Origin: Parvimonas sp. oral taxon 110 str. F0139
Lineage (GTDB): Bacteria; Bacillota; Clostridia; Tissierellales; Peptoniphilaceae
Direction of reading: 5' to 3'
Assembly: GCF_000214475.1 (NCBI RefSeq)
Contig: NZ_AFII01000002.1
Location: 434,001 to 498,000 of the forward strand
DNA length: 64,000 nt
The notes under the pieces were generated by a model, which was given only the letters and a program-made list of their open reading frames with translations, was not told the origin of the DNA and searched no databases. Every line of letters starts with the position of its first letter. Within the stretch, counting starts at the first letter, position 1. Below, one piece after another: positions 28,857 through 37,340 of the stretch. Made by a program: the position numbers and the translations under genes.

Positions 28857-29573
28857 ATGAAATCGACAAATAATAACTTTTTATCAGGAGTTCGTCATTC
28901 AATTCCTATATGGATAGGTTATATTCCGTCAGCGATAACTTTTGGTATTCTTTGCAATACTAATTCGCTAGGTTTATTGCATGCTTTCTTAAGTTCTTTT
29001 GTTTTATATTCAGGAGCTGCTCAATTTATGTTGGTAGGTTTTTTAACATCAAGTGTTCCTCTTTTTGGAATTGCAGTTTCCGTTTTTTTATTAAATACAA
29101 GACTTTTCCTTATGTCTGCCACACTTGGAGCGACTGTAGATAAGGTAAATCACAAAGCATTCCCTATCGTAGGATGGTTGTTAACAGATGAAAGTTTTTC
29201 TATACTTTCATTTAATAAAGAAAAAGTAAATACACCTTTTACACTTGGAGTACAAATTCCTCCATATTTTATCTGGGGAATTTTCACAATAGTTGGTTAC
29301 TTTTTGGGAGACTTTTTACCACAGAATATAAAAGTGGCTTTTAGTGTTGGTCTCCTTGGACTTTTCGTAGCACTTCTTGTTCCAAATGTAAAAAAACATC
29401 TAGTAACAGTAAGAGTTGTCATCGTAACAGCAATAATATATGCTATTATCTATTATACAAAATTATTTCCTCTTGGCTGGGATATAGTTTTTTCAATAAT
29501 ACTTTCTTCAATAGTAGGTATATTCTTAATCGGCGATGAAACTTTAGAAGATGAAGAAGAAATAAAAGAATAA
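28857..29573 (+). CDS. azlC: AzlC family branched-chain amino acid exporter, large subunit
   Basis: Large subunit of the AzlCD exporter for branched-chain amino acids and analogues. The 238-residue membrane protein has about 7-8 TM helices and the family segment GVRHSIPIWIGYIPSAITFG near the N-terminus, plus VLYSGAAQFMLVG and FLLNTRLFLMSATLG. I prefer ATG 28857 (GGGGGAAAAT upstream) to 28839. It is followed 20 bp later by azlD. Co-transcription with recR is suggested by the 25-bp gap. Confidence 0.92.
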   Translation: MKSTNNNFLSGVRHSIPIWIGYIPSAITFGILCNTNSLGLLHAFLSSFVLYSGAAQFMLVGFLTSSVPLFGIAVSVFLLNTRLFLMSATLGATVDKVNHKAFPIVGWLLTDESFSILSFNKEKVNTPFTLGVQIPPYFIWGIFTIVGYFLGDFLPQNIKVAFSVGLLGLFVALLVPNVKKHLVTVRVVIVTAIIYAIIYYTKLFPLGWDIVFSIILSSIVGIFLIGDETLEDEEEIKE

Positions 29574-29593
29574 GGAGAGAATAATAAGAAATT

Positions 29594-29911
29594 ATGGACA
29601 AATATTACTATTATATAGTTGGTACATTAATTGCCGCTGCTGTAACTATAATTCCAAAAGTTCTTCCATTATTCTTTCTTAAGGGAAAAACTTTTAATAA
29701 AAAATTAATGACTTTCTTTAAAATTGTACCTTATACTTCAATGTCTGTACTAATTTTAAGAGAAGTATTAGTTGCAGAATCAGCTAATAAATTAATGTAT
29801 GTAGTTACAATTGGGGTTGCTTCAGTAGTTTCATATATAACTAGAAATATGGTACTGACTGTATTTGCATCAATACTTACAACATTTCTTTATATGAATT
29901 TATTTATTTAA
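29594..29911 (+). CDS. azlD: AzlD family branched-chain amino acid exporter, small subunit
   Basis: A 105-residue protein with four predicted TM helices that partners AzlC. Family features are the N-terminal YYYIVGTLIAAAVTIIPKVLP and LKGKTFNKKLMTFFKIVPYT segments. AAGGAGAG lies 16-23 nt upstream, a slightly long spacing. It ends at a terminator. Confidence 0.92.
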   Translation: MDKYYYYIVGTLIAAAVTIIPKVLPLFFLKGKTFNKKLMTFFKIVPYTSMSVLILREVLVAESANKLMYVVTIGVASVVSYITRNMVLTVFASILTTFLYMNLFI

Positions 29912-29917
29912 AAAAAC

Positions 29918-29940
29918 AAGGAGCTCAAAGCTCCTTTTTT
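29918..29940 (+). terminator. Rho-independent terminator after azlD
   Basis: AAGGAGCTCAAAGCTCCTTTTTT, stem GGAGCT/AGCTCC plus T6. Confidence 0.92.
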
Positions 29941-29950
29941 CATGCAAAAA

Positions 29951-29977
29951 AAGATACTGATTTAATCAGTATCTTTT
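29951..29977 (-). terminator. Terminator of pepF
   Basis: AAGATACTGATTTAATCAGTATCTTTT is a near-perfect palindrome; with the A-run to its left it gives a minus-strand T tail just after the pepF stop. Confidence 0.88.
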
Positions 29978-29982
29978 GTAAA

Positions 29983-31776
29983 TTATTCTTGTTCTATCTT
30001 ATTAGTTAATCTTTCCATTTCGTCAATTAGACTTCCAATATACTCTATTGTATTAAGAAGTGGCTTATCTGTTGTAATGTCAACATCTGCCATTTTTGCA
30101 AGATCAACTGGATTTTTGCTTCCTCCAGCTTTAAGTACTTCAATCCATTGTTTTGCCTTTGAATTATCTTTTAAAATATTTAGACACATTTGTGTTCCGA
30201 TTGTTAAACCAGCGCTGTAAGTGTATGAATAAAGTCCCATGTAGTAATGAGGTTGTCTCATCCATGTTCTTTCAACTCCATCTACAAGTTCAACATCTTC
30301 ACCAAAGAATTTTTCCATAGTTTCTTTAAAAATAGTATTTAAAGTTTCAGCATCAACAGCTCCACCTTTATCTATAATTTTATAAACTTCCCTTTGATAA
30401 TATGCTTCTAAGAAATGTGTTACGAAATTATGATAATATGTTTTTGAAATGATTTCAGAAAGAATCCATCTTCTTTCCCTATCAGTCTTTGCATTTTCAA
30501 GTAAATAATGAGCCATAATCAATTCATTTGTTGTTGAAGGTGCTTCTACAAAATAAGTTGAACAATCAACATTTAAAATATTTTGATTTTGGTGACAAAG
30601 TGAGAAATGACCACCATGTCCAAGTTCATGAGCAATAGTAAGAATGTCGGACATATTTCCTGACCAAGTTAAAAGTACATAAGGATGCACTTTGTATGGA
30701 CTTGCACAGAAAGCCCCTGATGCTTTTCCTTCATTATCCACATAGTCAATATATCTATTATCAAAAGCTCTTTCCAAATAAGCTTTATAATCATTTCCTA
30801 AAACTGATAATCCATCAATTACCATATTTTTACATTCATCGATGCTATAAACTTTTTGGAATTCAGAATCTAATGGCATTTTCATATCTGAAAAAGTCAT
30901 CTTATCTAATTTATTTACTCTCTTTAGAAGTCTTGCATATTTTCTAATATGTGGTGCAAGTTTTTCCATAATAACATCACATTGTCTATTATACATATCC
31001 ATTGTAACTTCTTGTGAAGACAAAAGATAATCAAAAACACTGTCGTATTTTCTAACTTTAGACATTGCCTTGTCTTGTTGAACATTGCTATAATATGCAC
31101 TTGCAAATGTATTTTCATATTTTGCTAAAGTCTTATAGAATTTCTTAAAAGCATCTCTTCTAAATTCAGTATTTGAATCAACTTCAAAACTTCCTTCAAA
31201 AACATTATAAGTCATTGGAGTTTTTACACCATTTACTTCAACATCTTCAAAAGATAAGTCTTGCATTTTAGATTGTTGATAAACTCTATAAGGAGTTTCA
31301 AAACTTCCTGACAAAGCTGAAAGTGTACTTTCAACTTCTTTTGATAAAGTATGATCTTTTCTGTCTAAAAGTTTTTCTAAAAATCTTCTATTTTCAGAAT
31401 TTTCTTTCATTGCCTTTTCTATAATTCTCTTGTCGTTTGCTAAAATTTCAGTTTCTACAAAGCTAAGTTTGGCATAAACTGGAGCAATAGTATTTTCAAA
31501 ATCAACCATTCTTTCAAATTGTTCTTTTCCACCTAAATCTGTTTCATAGTCCAAACTCGCATAATTTGCAGTTAAATCAATCAATACATAAATAGGTTTT
31601 AAATCTTCCAAACAACTATTAATAGTACAATAACAGTCAAGTTTCCCCTCATAAATCTTTACAAGTTCATCTGTTTTATCTACTATTTCTTTAAGGGCTT
31701 TTTTATAATCTTCTTCTGTTTTAAAAAGATCAGTCAAATCCCAAGTTAAACTTTTATCTACTTCATTTCTTTTCAT
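29983..31776 (-). CDS. pepF: Oligoendopeptidase F
   Basis: Cytoplasmic M3B zinc metallopeptidase that cleaves short peptides after import. The 597-residue sequence has the N-terminal helical domain (TWDLTDLFKTEEDYKKALKE), the M3 zinc motif AHELGHGGHFS (HExxH, ~385) with the third ligand in NELIMAHYLLE downstream, and C-terminal HYYMGLYSYTYSAGLTIG. Length and ends match PepF. It is monocistronic with terminators on both sides. It fits a peptide-fermenting lifestyle. Confidence 0.96.
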   Translation of the reverse strand: MKRNEVDKSLTWDLTDLFKTEEDYKKALKEIVDKTDELVKIYEGKLDCYCTINSCLEDLKPIYVLIDLTANYASLDYETDLGGKEQFERMVDFENTIAPVYAKLSFVETEILANDKRIIEKAMKENSENRRFLEKLLDRKDHTLSKEVESTLSALSGSFETPYRVYQQSKMQDLSFEDVEVNGVKTPMTYNVFEGSFEVDSNTEFRRDAFKKFYKTLAKYENTFASAYYSNVQQDKAMSKVRKYDSVFDYLLSSQEVTMDMYNRQCDVIMEKLAPHIRKYARLLKRVNKLDKMTFSDMKMPLDSEFQKVYSIDECKNMVIDGLSVLGNDYKAYLERAFDNRYIDYVDNEGKASGAFCASPYKVHPYVLLTWSGNMSDILTIAHELGHGGHFSLCHQNQNILNVDCSTYFVEAPSTTNELIMAHYLLENAKTDRERRWILSEIISKTYYHNFVTHFLEAYYQREVYKIIDKGGAVDAETLNTIFKETMEKFFGEDVELVDGVERTWMRQPHYYMGLYSYTYSAGLTIGTQMCLNILKDNSKAKQWIEVLKAGGSKNPVDLAKMADVDITTDKPLLNTIEYIGSLIDEMERLTNKIEQE

Positions 31777-31874
31777 ATCATACCTCCAAAAATGTTTTCT
31801 TCCACAATATCTATTCTACCATATTTAAAAAGTTTTTTCATTAGTTTATTATAAAATATTTAATAATATTTAAC

Positions 31875-31915
31875 AAAAAATCGAGATTAAAATATAAATA
31901 ATAATCTCGATTTTA
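31875..31915 (-). terminator. Terminator of the secreted unknown gene
   Basis: AAAATCGAGATTA / ATAATCTCGATTTTA stem with an AT-rich loop, 19 bp downstream of the stop at 31934 on the minus strand; the A-run gives the T tail. Confidence 0.85.
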
Positions 31916-31933
31916 ATGCAAATTTTCGCTTTA

Positions 31934-32590
31934 TCAATAACAAACAGCGATAATTCTATAATAATCTAATCCAAAATAATCCTTTGATTTTTCCAAATCT
32001 TTTTTTGCTTCTTCAAAATTTTTATTTAACCATTTATCTACATCTTCGTTTTTAGAAAGCATATCATAGAATTTTGCTTCATCAACTTCAGAATGAACAC
32101 TTTGGTAACATCTTGTAATCTTTAAATTACCTTCTTTATCTTTAAAAACAGTAAATTCTAAAACTAAAGAATTACCACTAATTTCATCAGATTTAGAATA
32201 AGCAAATTCAGTTATAACCTGCAAATTAAAGTTAAAAGAATTTCCGTCTTGCTTCCACTTTTCAACATCTACAGGTTTTACCGTAACTTCATATCTATAG
32301 TAATAATTATTAAATTCTTTATTCTTTAAATCATTATACTTAATTTTATAATTCATAAGTTTTAGGACATCTTTTGAAAAATAGAACTCTAAATTATTCT
32401 TTTCACCCAAATCTCTATTGTTATAAAATTTTACAATGGCATCAGAAGCAAAATCTACTTCTTTTGACAATGCCTTGTCTTTATCCTGAATTTCATCTTG
32501 AACATCTTTAGCTATGGATTTATTTGTACTAAAAGACCATAATACCAATATGGAGAAAAAGCTAAATATTATAATTCTTTTTATTTTCAT
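31934..32590 (-). CDS. Secreted protein of unknown function
   Basis: A 218-residue protein with an N-terminal signal peptide (MKIKRIIIFSFFSILVLWSF, then STNKSIAKD, probable signal peptidase I cleavage near Ala27). The mature part is Lys/Asp/Glu/Asn-rich with alternating strands (YYYRYEVTVKPVDVEKWKQ, FNLQVITEFAY, LVLEFTVFKDKEGNLKITR), reminiscent of NTF2-like or SnoaL-type folds, but this is a guess. No Cys lipobox. AGGAGG precedes the ATG. Own terminator, so monocistronic. Confidence 0.72.
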   Translation of the reverse strand: MKIKRIIIFSFFSILVLWSFSTNKSIAKDVQDEIQDKDKALSKEVDFASDAIVKFYNNRDLGEKNNLEFYFSKDVLKLMNYKIKYNDLKNKEFNNYYYRYEVTVKPVDVEKWKQDGNSFNFNLQVITEFAYSKSDEISGNSLVLEFTVFKDKEGNLKITRCYQSVHSEVDEAKFYDMLSKNEDVDKWLNKNFEEAKKDLEKSKDYFGLDYYRIIAVCY

Positions 32591-32763
32591 AAAAATCCTC
32601 CTACAATCAAATACTAAAACATTCCATCCTAATTAAATTATACCATATAACTTTTTCTGTTTTCAAGTAATATTGAATTAAATTGATATGTTAAAAAATA
32701 TAATAAATTTCTTTAAATTTAAGAATAATCACAAAAAATCTTTATAAAAAACCGTTTTTCCTA

Positions 32764-32827
32764 TTGAGTTTTTTCTTAATTTCTTGTAAAATATGTTTAG
32801 ACAAAATACAAAGCTTTGTATTTTTTT
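32764..32827 (+). promoter_or_regulatory. brnQ promoter followed by a leader terminator-like hairpin
   Basis: TTGAGT at 32764-32769, a 17-nt spacer and TAAAAT at 32787-32792 form a good promoter. About 10 nt after the expected start, AATACAAAGCTTTGTATT (32805-32822), a perfect palindrome, runs into seven T (32821-32827). That is terminator architecture inside the 5' leader, so attenuation is possible. No T-box or other aptamer was recognised; the hairpin could equally terminate incoming transcription. Confidence 0.5.
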
Positions 32828-32865
32828 GTTATTTTAGTTTTTTATTTTTAAGGAGAGAGAATATA

Positions 32866-34146
32866 ATGAACAAAAAGAATAGCATAGTTGATATGTTAAC
32901 GTTTGGTTTTGCACTTTTTGCAATGTTTTTTGGAGCTGGAAATTTGATTTTTCCTCCATATTTGGGAGTTCTTTCAGGTAGCTCTTGGTTTATCACATTT
33001 TTAGGCTTCACAGTTACTGCTGTTGGTTTAGCTCTGGTAGCTTTAATGGCTGTTACATATTATGAATGTGATATAATGAGATTTTTTAGCCCAATCGGAA
33101 AGAAACCTGCATTAGTTTTAAGTTTTATGGTTATTATGTGTGTTGGGCCACTTCTTGTAATTCCAAGAACTGGAGCAACTGCTTATGAAATGGGAATTAA
33201 ACCAATATTAGGTTTTCATAATATCTTTACAATATCTATAGTAGCAATTATTTTTTATGCTTTAACTTACTTTTTAACGGTAAGACCATCAAAGGTTGTT
33301 GATATTATTGGAAAATTTTTAACTCCTTTTTTAATTCTTGCACTTGTTGTAATTATCGTTAAGGGAATTATTTCCCCACTTGGTGTTCCAGCAGAAACTG
33401 CTAAAATAGATAGTGTATTAGGAAAAGGATTAATTGACGGCTATCAAACAATGGACTGTTTCGTATCTTTAGCAGTAGGATCAGTTTTATTATTAACATT
33501 AAAAAATAAAGGTTATAACGAACCTAAACAACAGGTTAAGATGTTATTTAAATCAGGGATTATTGCTTGTACTACTTTAGGATTAATTTATGGTGGACTT
33601 ACATATTTAGGAGCAACTGTTTCTGCAGAATATGGACTTAATATTGAGCAATCACAAATTATCGTAAATGTAACACAAAATCTTTTAGGAAATGCAGGAA
33701 AAGTTGCATTAGGTTTGGCTTCATTCCTTGCTTGTCTGACAACAGCAATCGGGCTTACTTCTGCATCTGGAGAATATTTAGTAAATATTACAAAAGGAAA
33801 AGTAAAATATTCTACTTTTGTACTTTGTATTTGTATTTTTGGTGCAGTAACAGCTATAATTGGAGTTAATGGAATTGTAAAAATAGGTGCTCCAATACTT
33901 GCAGTTGTTTATCCACCAACAATTGTTTTAATTATACTTGCATTTTTTAAAGATAGAATTAAAAATGATTTAATCTTTAAACTACCTACATTTACAGCTG
34001 TTACAATTAGTTTTATTCAAGTGTTTTATGAACAAACTGGACTTTTTAAATTTATAACTATTTTGCCATTGAGCAATGTAGGTTTTAACTGGATAATTCC
34101 AAGTTTTATAGCATTTGTAATAGCATTATTTATAAAAAAGAAATAA
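32866..34146 (+). CDS. brnQ: Branched-chain amino acid:cation symporter BrnQ
   Basis: LIVCS-family Na+ or H+ coupled importer of Leu/Ile/Val. The start is ATG 32866 with AAGGAGAG upstream; the frame is open further upstream but lacks a start signal. The 426-residue product has about 12 TM helices. The opening MLTFGFALFAMFFGAGNLIF is the BrnQ signature, with GPLLVIPRTGATAYEMG and ACLTTAIGLTSASGEYL further on. It is a counterpart of the AzlCD exporter nearby, giving two-way control of branched-chain amino acids. Terminator at 34166-34201. Confidence 0.95.
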   Translation: MNKKNSIVDMLTFGFALFAMFFGAGNLIFPPYLGVLSGSSWFITFLGFTVTAVGLALVALMAVTYYECDIMRFFSPIGKKPALVLSFMVIMCVGPLLVIPRTGATAYEMGIKPILGFHNIFTISIVAIIFYALTYFLTVRPSKVVDIIGKFLTPFLILALVVIIVKGIISPLGVPAETAKIDSVLGKGLIDGYQTMDCFVSLAVGSVLLLTLKNKGYNEPKQQVKMLFKSGIIACTTLGLIYGGLTYLGATVSAEYGLNIEQSQIIVNVTQNLLGNAGKVALGLASFLACLTTAIGLTSASGEYLVNITKGKVKYSTFVLCICIFGAVTAIIGVNGIVKIGAPILAVVYPPTIVLIILAFFKDRIKNDLIFKLPTFTAVTISFIQVFYEQTGLFKFITILPLSNVGFNWIIPSFIAFVIALFIKKK

Positions 34147-34165
34147 TTTTTAATAAAATTTAAAG

Positions 34166-34201
34166 AAAAAGGTGATATTTAGTATAATATCACCTTTTTT
34201 T
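34166..34201 (+). terminator. Rho-independent terminator after brnQ
   Basis: AAAAAGGTGATATT-TAGTAT-AATATCACCTTTTTTT, 10-bp stem and T-run. Confidence 0.9.
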
Positions 34202-34206
34202 ACAAA

Positions 34207-34233
34207 CAAAAAAGCACGATAATTCGTGCTTTG
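34207..34233 (-). terminator. Rho-independent terminator of rpsD
   Basis: On the minus strand AAAGCACGAATTATCGTGCTTTTTTG, stem AAGCACGA/TCGTGCTT plus T6, 6 bp after the rpsD stop. Confidence 0.92.
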
Positions 34234-34238
34234 TTTTG

Positions 34239-34838
34239 TTAAATTAATCTTGAGTAGAATTCTACTACTAATGAGTCTTGAATTTCAATTGGAACTTCGT
34301 CTCTTTCTGGCATTCTTGTTAAAGTTGCTTTTAATCCTTCTTTCTTTTCGATGTAAGGAACAACTCCTAAGAATGTAGATTCAAAGTTTTCTTTGAACAT
34401 TTCAACTTTTTGTGATTTTTCTCTTAAAGTGATTTCATCTCCAACTTGTACTGCGTATGAAGGTATATCAACTTTTTTACCATTAACAAGCATATGTCCA
34501 TGAACTACCATTTGTCTAGCTTGTCTGATTGAAGAAGCAAATCCCATTCTGTAAACAAGGTTATCTAATCTTGTTTCTAACATCATAACAAGAGCATCCC
34601 CTGTTATATGTTCTTTTTGTCTAAGTGCTTTTTCTACATAAGTTCTGAATTGTTTTTCCATTACTCCATAGTAAGCTCTTAATCTTTGCTTTTCAAGTAA
34701 TTGTAAACCATATTCTGTTAATTTTTTGTCGTTTCTTGCAAGACCTTTACCCATTCTTTTGTTAGCTTTTGGGTGTCCGCATACATTTAAGCCTAGTCTT
34801 CTTGATTGTTTAAATCTAGGTCCCATCATTTTTGCCAT
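34239..34838 (-). CDS. rpsD: 30S ribosomal protein S4
   Basis: Primary 16S rRNA-binding protein nucleating the 30S body. The 199-residue sequence contains the N-terminal basic region ([18 protein letters not shown]), the conserved [16 protein letters not shown], and the S4 domain ([20 protein letters not shown], then [21 protein letters not shown]). It is transcribed alone, as in many Firmicutes. The N-terminus lacks the four-cysteine zinc site, so it is the zinc-free form. No clear S4 autoregulatory leader was identified in the 111-bp gap upstream. Confidence 0.98.
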   Translation of the reverse strand: MAKMMGPRFKQSRRLGLNVCGHPKANKRMGKGLARNDKKLTEYGLQLLEKQRLRAYYGVMEKQFRTYVEKALRQKEHITGDALVMMLETRLDNLVYRMGFASSIRQARQMVVHGHMLVNGKKVDIPSYAVQVGDEITLREKSQKVEMFKENFESTFLGVVPYIEKKEGLKATLTRMPERDEVPIEIQDSLVVEFYSRLI

Positions 34839-34949
34839 ATTTTCATACTCCCCATAAATTATTTGCCGCGATAATTTATAGCCACGTTTAGATTATACAA
34901 CTTTTTTTATCTTTTGTAAATAGCTTTTTTATGTTTTTTTCAATATTTT

Positions 34950-35687
34950 TTAAATAAAAGCTCCCCCATTTACATTTAAAACATGTCCTGTTATATAAGA
35001 AGCTTCTTTTGAAATTAAAAATTTTACAGCATTTGCAATTTCTTCTGGTTTTGCAAGTCTTTGTAGAGGAAATTCTGAGCAGTATTCGTCAATACTCTCC
35101 TTTGGCAAGTCTTTTAACATATCAGTATCCACTCCTCCCGGCGCAACTGTATTTACAGTTATTCCAGAATATCCAAGTTCCTTTGCAAGAGCCTTATTCA
35201 TAGAAATAATTGCACCCTTAGTCGCTGAATAATGAGCCTCAAGTGATCCTCCTGTAACTCCCCATATTGAACTAATTCCAATTATTTTTCCATATTTATT
35301 ATTTATCATTGAAGGAATAGCTCTCTTTATACAACGATATGAACCATGAACATTTACATTAAAAATATCTTCCCACTCCTCTTCTGTAATATCTTGAAAA
35401 AATCTTACACTAGCAATTCCAGCATTATTTATTAGAATATCGACATTTCCGAATACTTTTTCTATTTCATTAAACATATTTTCAACTTCGATAGTTTTTC
35501 TTATATCTGCTTGTATCATCAAGACATTTGGATTATATGTTTTTATTTCTTCAAAAACTTTTTTTGCCTCTGTTTCATTTTCTTTATAATTTATAACTAT
35601 ATTATAATTTTCTTTTGCCAAAGTCTTTGCAATCGCAGAGCCAATCCCCCTTGATGAGCCAGTTACAAGTACAGTATCTCTTTTCAT
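34950..35687 (-). CDS. SDR family oxidoreductase (FabG-like, possibly EF-P modification reductase YmfI)
   Basis: A 245-residue classical short-chain dehydrogenase. It has the NADP-binding TGSSRGIGSAIAKTL near the N-terminus, NNAG (~88), the catalytic Ser in GISSIWG (~140), and YSATK (~154). The WGVTGGSLEAHYSATKGAI stretch resembles Firmicute YmfI, which reduces the EF-P 5-aminopentanone adduct, more than canonical FabG. No fatty-acid synthesis genes are nearby, which weakens the FabG alternative. AGGAGA lies upstream of ATG 35687. Confidence 0.85.
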   Translation of the reverse strand: MKRDTVLVTGSSRGIGSAIAKTLAKENYNIVINYKENETEAKKVFEEIKTYNPNVLMIQADIRKTIEVENMFNEIEKVFGNVDILINNAGIASVRFFQDITEEEWEDIFNVNVHGSYRCIKRAIPSMINNKYGKIIGISSIWGVTGGSLEAHYSATKGAIISMNKALAKELGYSGITVNTVAPGGVDTDMLKDLPKESIDEYCSEFPLQRLAKPEEIANAVKFLISKEASYITGHVLNVNGGAFI

Positions 35688-35786
35688 AATATCTCCTTTT
35701 AAAATAAATACTAATTAAGTATACCACAAAAAAATATAAAACGAAAATTTTAAGGTTCAGTTTAGTTATTTAATGGTAAAATATGG

Positions 35787-35792
35787 TATAAT
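35787..35792 (+). promoter_or_regulatory. Extended -10 promoter element of hpf
   Basis: TATGG-TATAAT with the -10 at 35787-35792; the -35 (TTAGTT at about 35762) is weak and 19 nt away. Confidence 0.55.
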
Positions 35793-35851
35793 ATAAGTAA
35801 CATTATATTTACATTTTATGTAATTATAAAAAATGTTAGGGAGGTATTGGT

Positions 35852-36376
35852 ATGAAATTACAATTTATAGGTAAAAACATTGAAATTACAGATGCTTTAA
35901 AAGAAATTACTGCAAAGAAGTTCGAGAAATTGGATAAATTTTTCTCTAAGGATATCGAAGGTAAAGTTACTTACAGTGCAGTTAAAAATGATAAAATTTT
36001 TGAAGCTACAATTTATTTACCAAACAGTACAATACTTAGAGCAGAAGAAAGTACAAATGATATGTATACTTCAATAGATATAGTTTTAGATAATCTTGAA
36101 AGACAAATAAGGAAAAACAAAACAAAGTTACAAAAGAAATATCAAGCATTAGAAACTATAAGATTTGAAAAAATAGCTGAACCTTTGGAAGAAGAAGAAT
36201 CAAAGATTGTAAGAGTTAAAAACTTTGATGTAGCTACAATGTCTGAAGAAGAAGCCATTTTACAAATAGAACTTTTAAATCATGACTTTTTCATTTTCAA
36301 AAACGCAAAAGATTCAAAAACAAATGTTCTTTATAAGAGAAAAGATGGAAATTATGGTTTAATAATAGCTGATTAA
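35852..36376 (+). CDS. hpf: Ribosome hibernation-promoting factor, long form
   Basis: A 174-residue long HPF that dimerises 70S ribosomes into inactive 100S particles in stationary phase. The N-terminal S30AE domain (~1-100) has MKLQFIGKNIEITDALKEIT and LRAEESTNDMYTSIDIVLDN with the basic RQIRKNKTKLQKK end. The C-terminal dimerisation domain (~115-174) contains RVKNFDVATMSEEEAILQIE and ends NVLYKRKDGNYGLI. GGAGGTATTGGT precedes the ATG. Monocistronic with a strong terminator. Confidence 0.96.
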   Translation: MKLQFIGKNIEITDALKEITAKKFEKLDKFFSKDIEGKVTYSAVKNDKIFEATIYLPNSTILRAEESTNDMYTSIDIVLDNLERQIRKNKTKLQKKYQALETIRFEKIAEPLEEEESKIVRVKNFDVATMSEEEAILQIELLNHDFFIFKNAKDSKTNVLYKRKDGNYGLIIAD

Positions 36377-36399
36377 GTAATAAAATAATATTTTAAATG

Positions 36400-36431
36400 A
36401 AAATCGCAGACAAATAGTCTGCGATTTTTTT
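36400..36431 (+). terminator. Rho-independent terminator after hpf
   Basis: AAATCGCAGAC-AAATA-GTCTGCGATTTTTTT, 10-bp stem plus T7. Confidence 0.95.
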
Positions 36432-36483
36432 GTGGAATTTTCATTCTTAAAAAGTATTTTTCAATACAGAACTTTTTGATATT

Positions 36484-36755
36484 CTAGGGACTTTAGGAGA
36501 TTTCTCCACTACACTCAGCAAAGCTTCGTTTCGGTCGAAATGACGTGTTGGGAGCATTGCTATACTAGTTGCTATGACGTAAAACTTTTTATTTTCTTGG
36601 CAATTTTTTAATTTTTAAGATTATTTACATTTAACGTCAAACTATTAAACGAAGCATTATTCCTTATACGTCATCTTGAGCGGAGTGTAACGGAGTCGAA
36701 AGATCTCACACTTTTGTTGAAAACAAAAGTGAATGTATCAAAGATACATTGAAAT
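36484..36755. repeat. MITE-like dispersed repeat, copy D-E
   Basis: The gap 36432-36783 contains the simplest two-ended copy. The left end in reverse is AGGAGATTTCTCCACTACAC ... TTTCGGTCGAAATGACGTG (to about 36546) and lacks the outer hairpins. An internal module of about 120 bp follows (CTAGTTGCTATGACGTAAAAC ... TATACGTCAT). The right end from 36668 carries CGTCATCTTGAGCGGAGTG, AAAGATCTCACACTTTTGTT-GAAA-ACAAAAGTG (in part) and ATGTATCAAAGATACAT. The internal module and the ends match the composite at 20.7-21.2 kb. Confidence 0.8.
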
Positions 36756-36783
36756 TCACTTAAAGCTTCTTTAAGGATGAATT

Positions 36784-37227
36784 TTACTTTTTCCTCTCTG
36801 ACATATATTTCTTCACCTCTTCAGAAGTTAATTTTCTAACCTCTGTATTTTCATATTCACGGTATTCATCAACTATAAAAGCAGGTTTCATAGTTTCACA
36901 AGTTTTTCCCTTATTTCTTTTTAAATATGCCTTTAAACTTTCTTCCCCTTCAAAAATCTTATAAGAAAGTCTTCCGTTTTCACTTTTTATCTCATAAATT
37001 CCACAAGGCTTTTTCATTGTGTAATCTGCAGTTCGCAAATATAATTTTGCAATCTCTAAAGACTTAAAAGGAAAATTCCAACGTTGCAAATCTCTTACGG
37101 GATCGTGATCAATACAAATACACCTTCCACAAGTACCACAAATATACTGAGTATGATTCTCCAAACAATCTATAGGATTTAATAGCGGAGTAATCCTACT
37201 TTCATTTACATAACATTCTTTACACAT
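36784..37227 (-). CDS. Small cysteine-rich, probable zinc-binding protein, function unknown
   Basis: A 147-residue protein starting MCKECYVNESRITPLLNPI. I chose ATG 37227, which has AAAGGATG 9 nt upstream; ATG 37245 is an in-frame alternative but overlaps that site. Cysteines cluster in the first 40 residues as CxxC plus CGTCGRCICIDH, which looks like a treble-clef or zinc-ribbon module, and two more Cys lie further on (KKPCGIYEI, GKTCETMKPAF). The C-terminal third is charged and helical. I do not recognise a named family. Confidence 0.7.
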   Translation of the reverse strand: MCKECYVNESRITPLLNPIDCLENHTQYICGTCGRCICIDHDPVRDLQRWNFPFKSLEIAKLYLRTADYTMKKPCGIYEIKSENGRLSYKIFEGEESLKAYLKRNKGKTCETMKPAFIVDEYREYENTEVRKLTSEEVKKYMSERKK

Positions 37228-37302
37228 AAAAACACATCCTTTCATTTATAAAAATCATAGTTTAATAAAAGTTAAATTATGATTATTTTTAATTCTGATA
37301 TT

Positions 37303-37337
37303 AAAAAAGTCAACAATTCTCAGTTGTTGACATTTTT
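37303..37337 (-). terminator. Rho-independent terminator of the lipoprotein gene
   Basis: On the minus strand AATGTCAACAACTGAGAATTGTTGACTTTTTT, stem GTCAACAA/TTGTTGAC plus T6, directly after the stop. Confidence 0.9.
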
Positions 37338-37340
37338 AAC

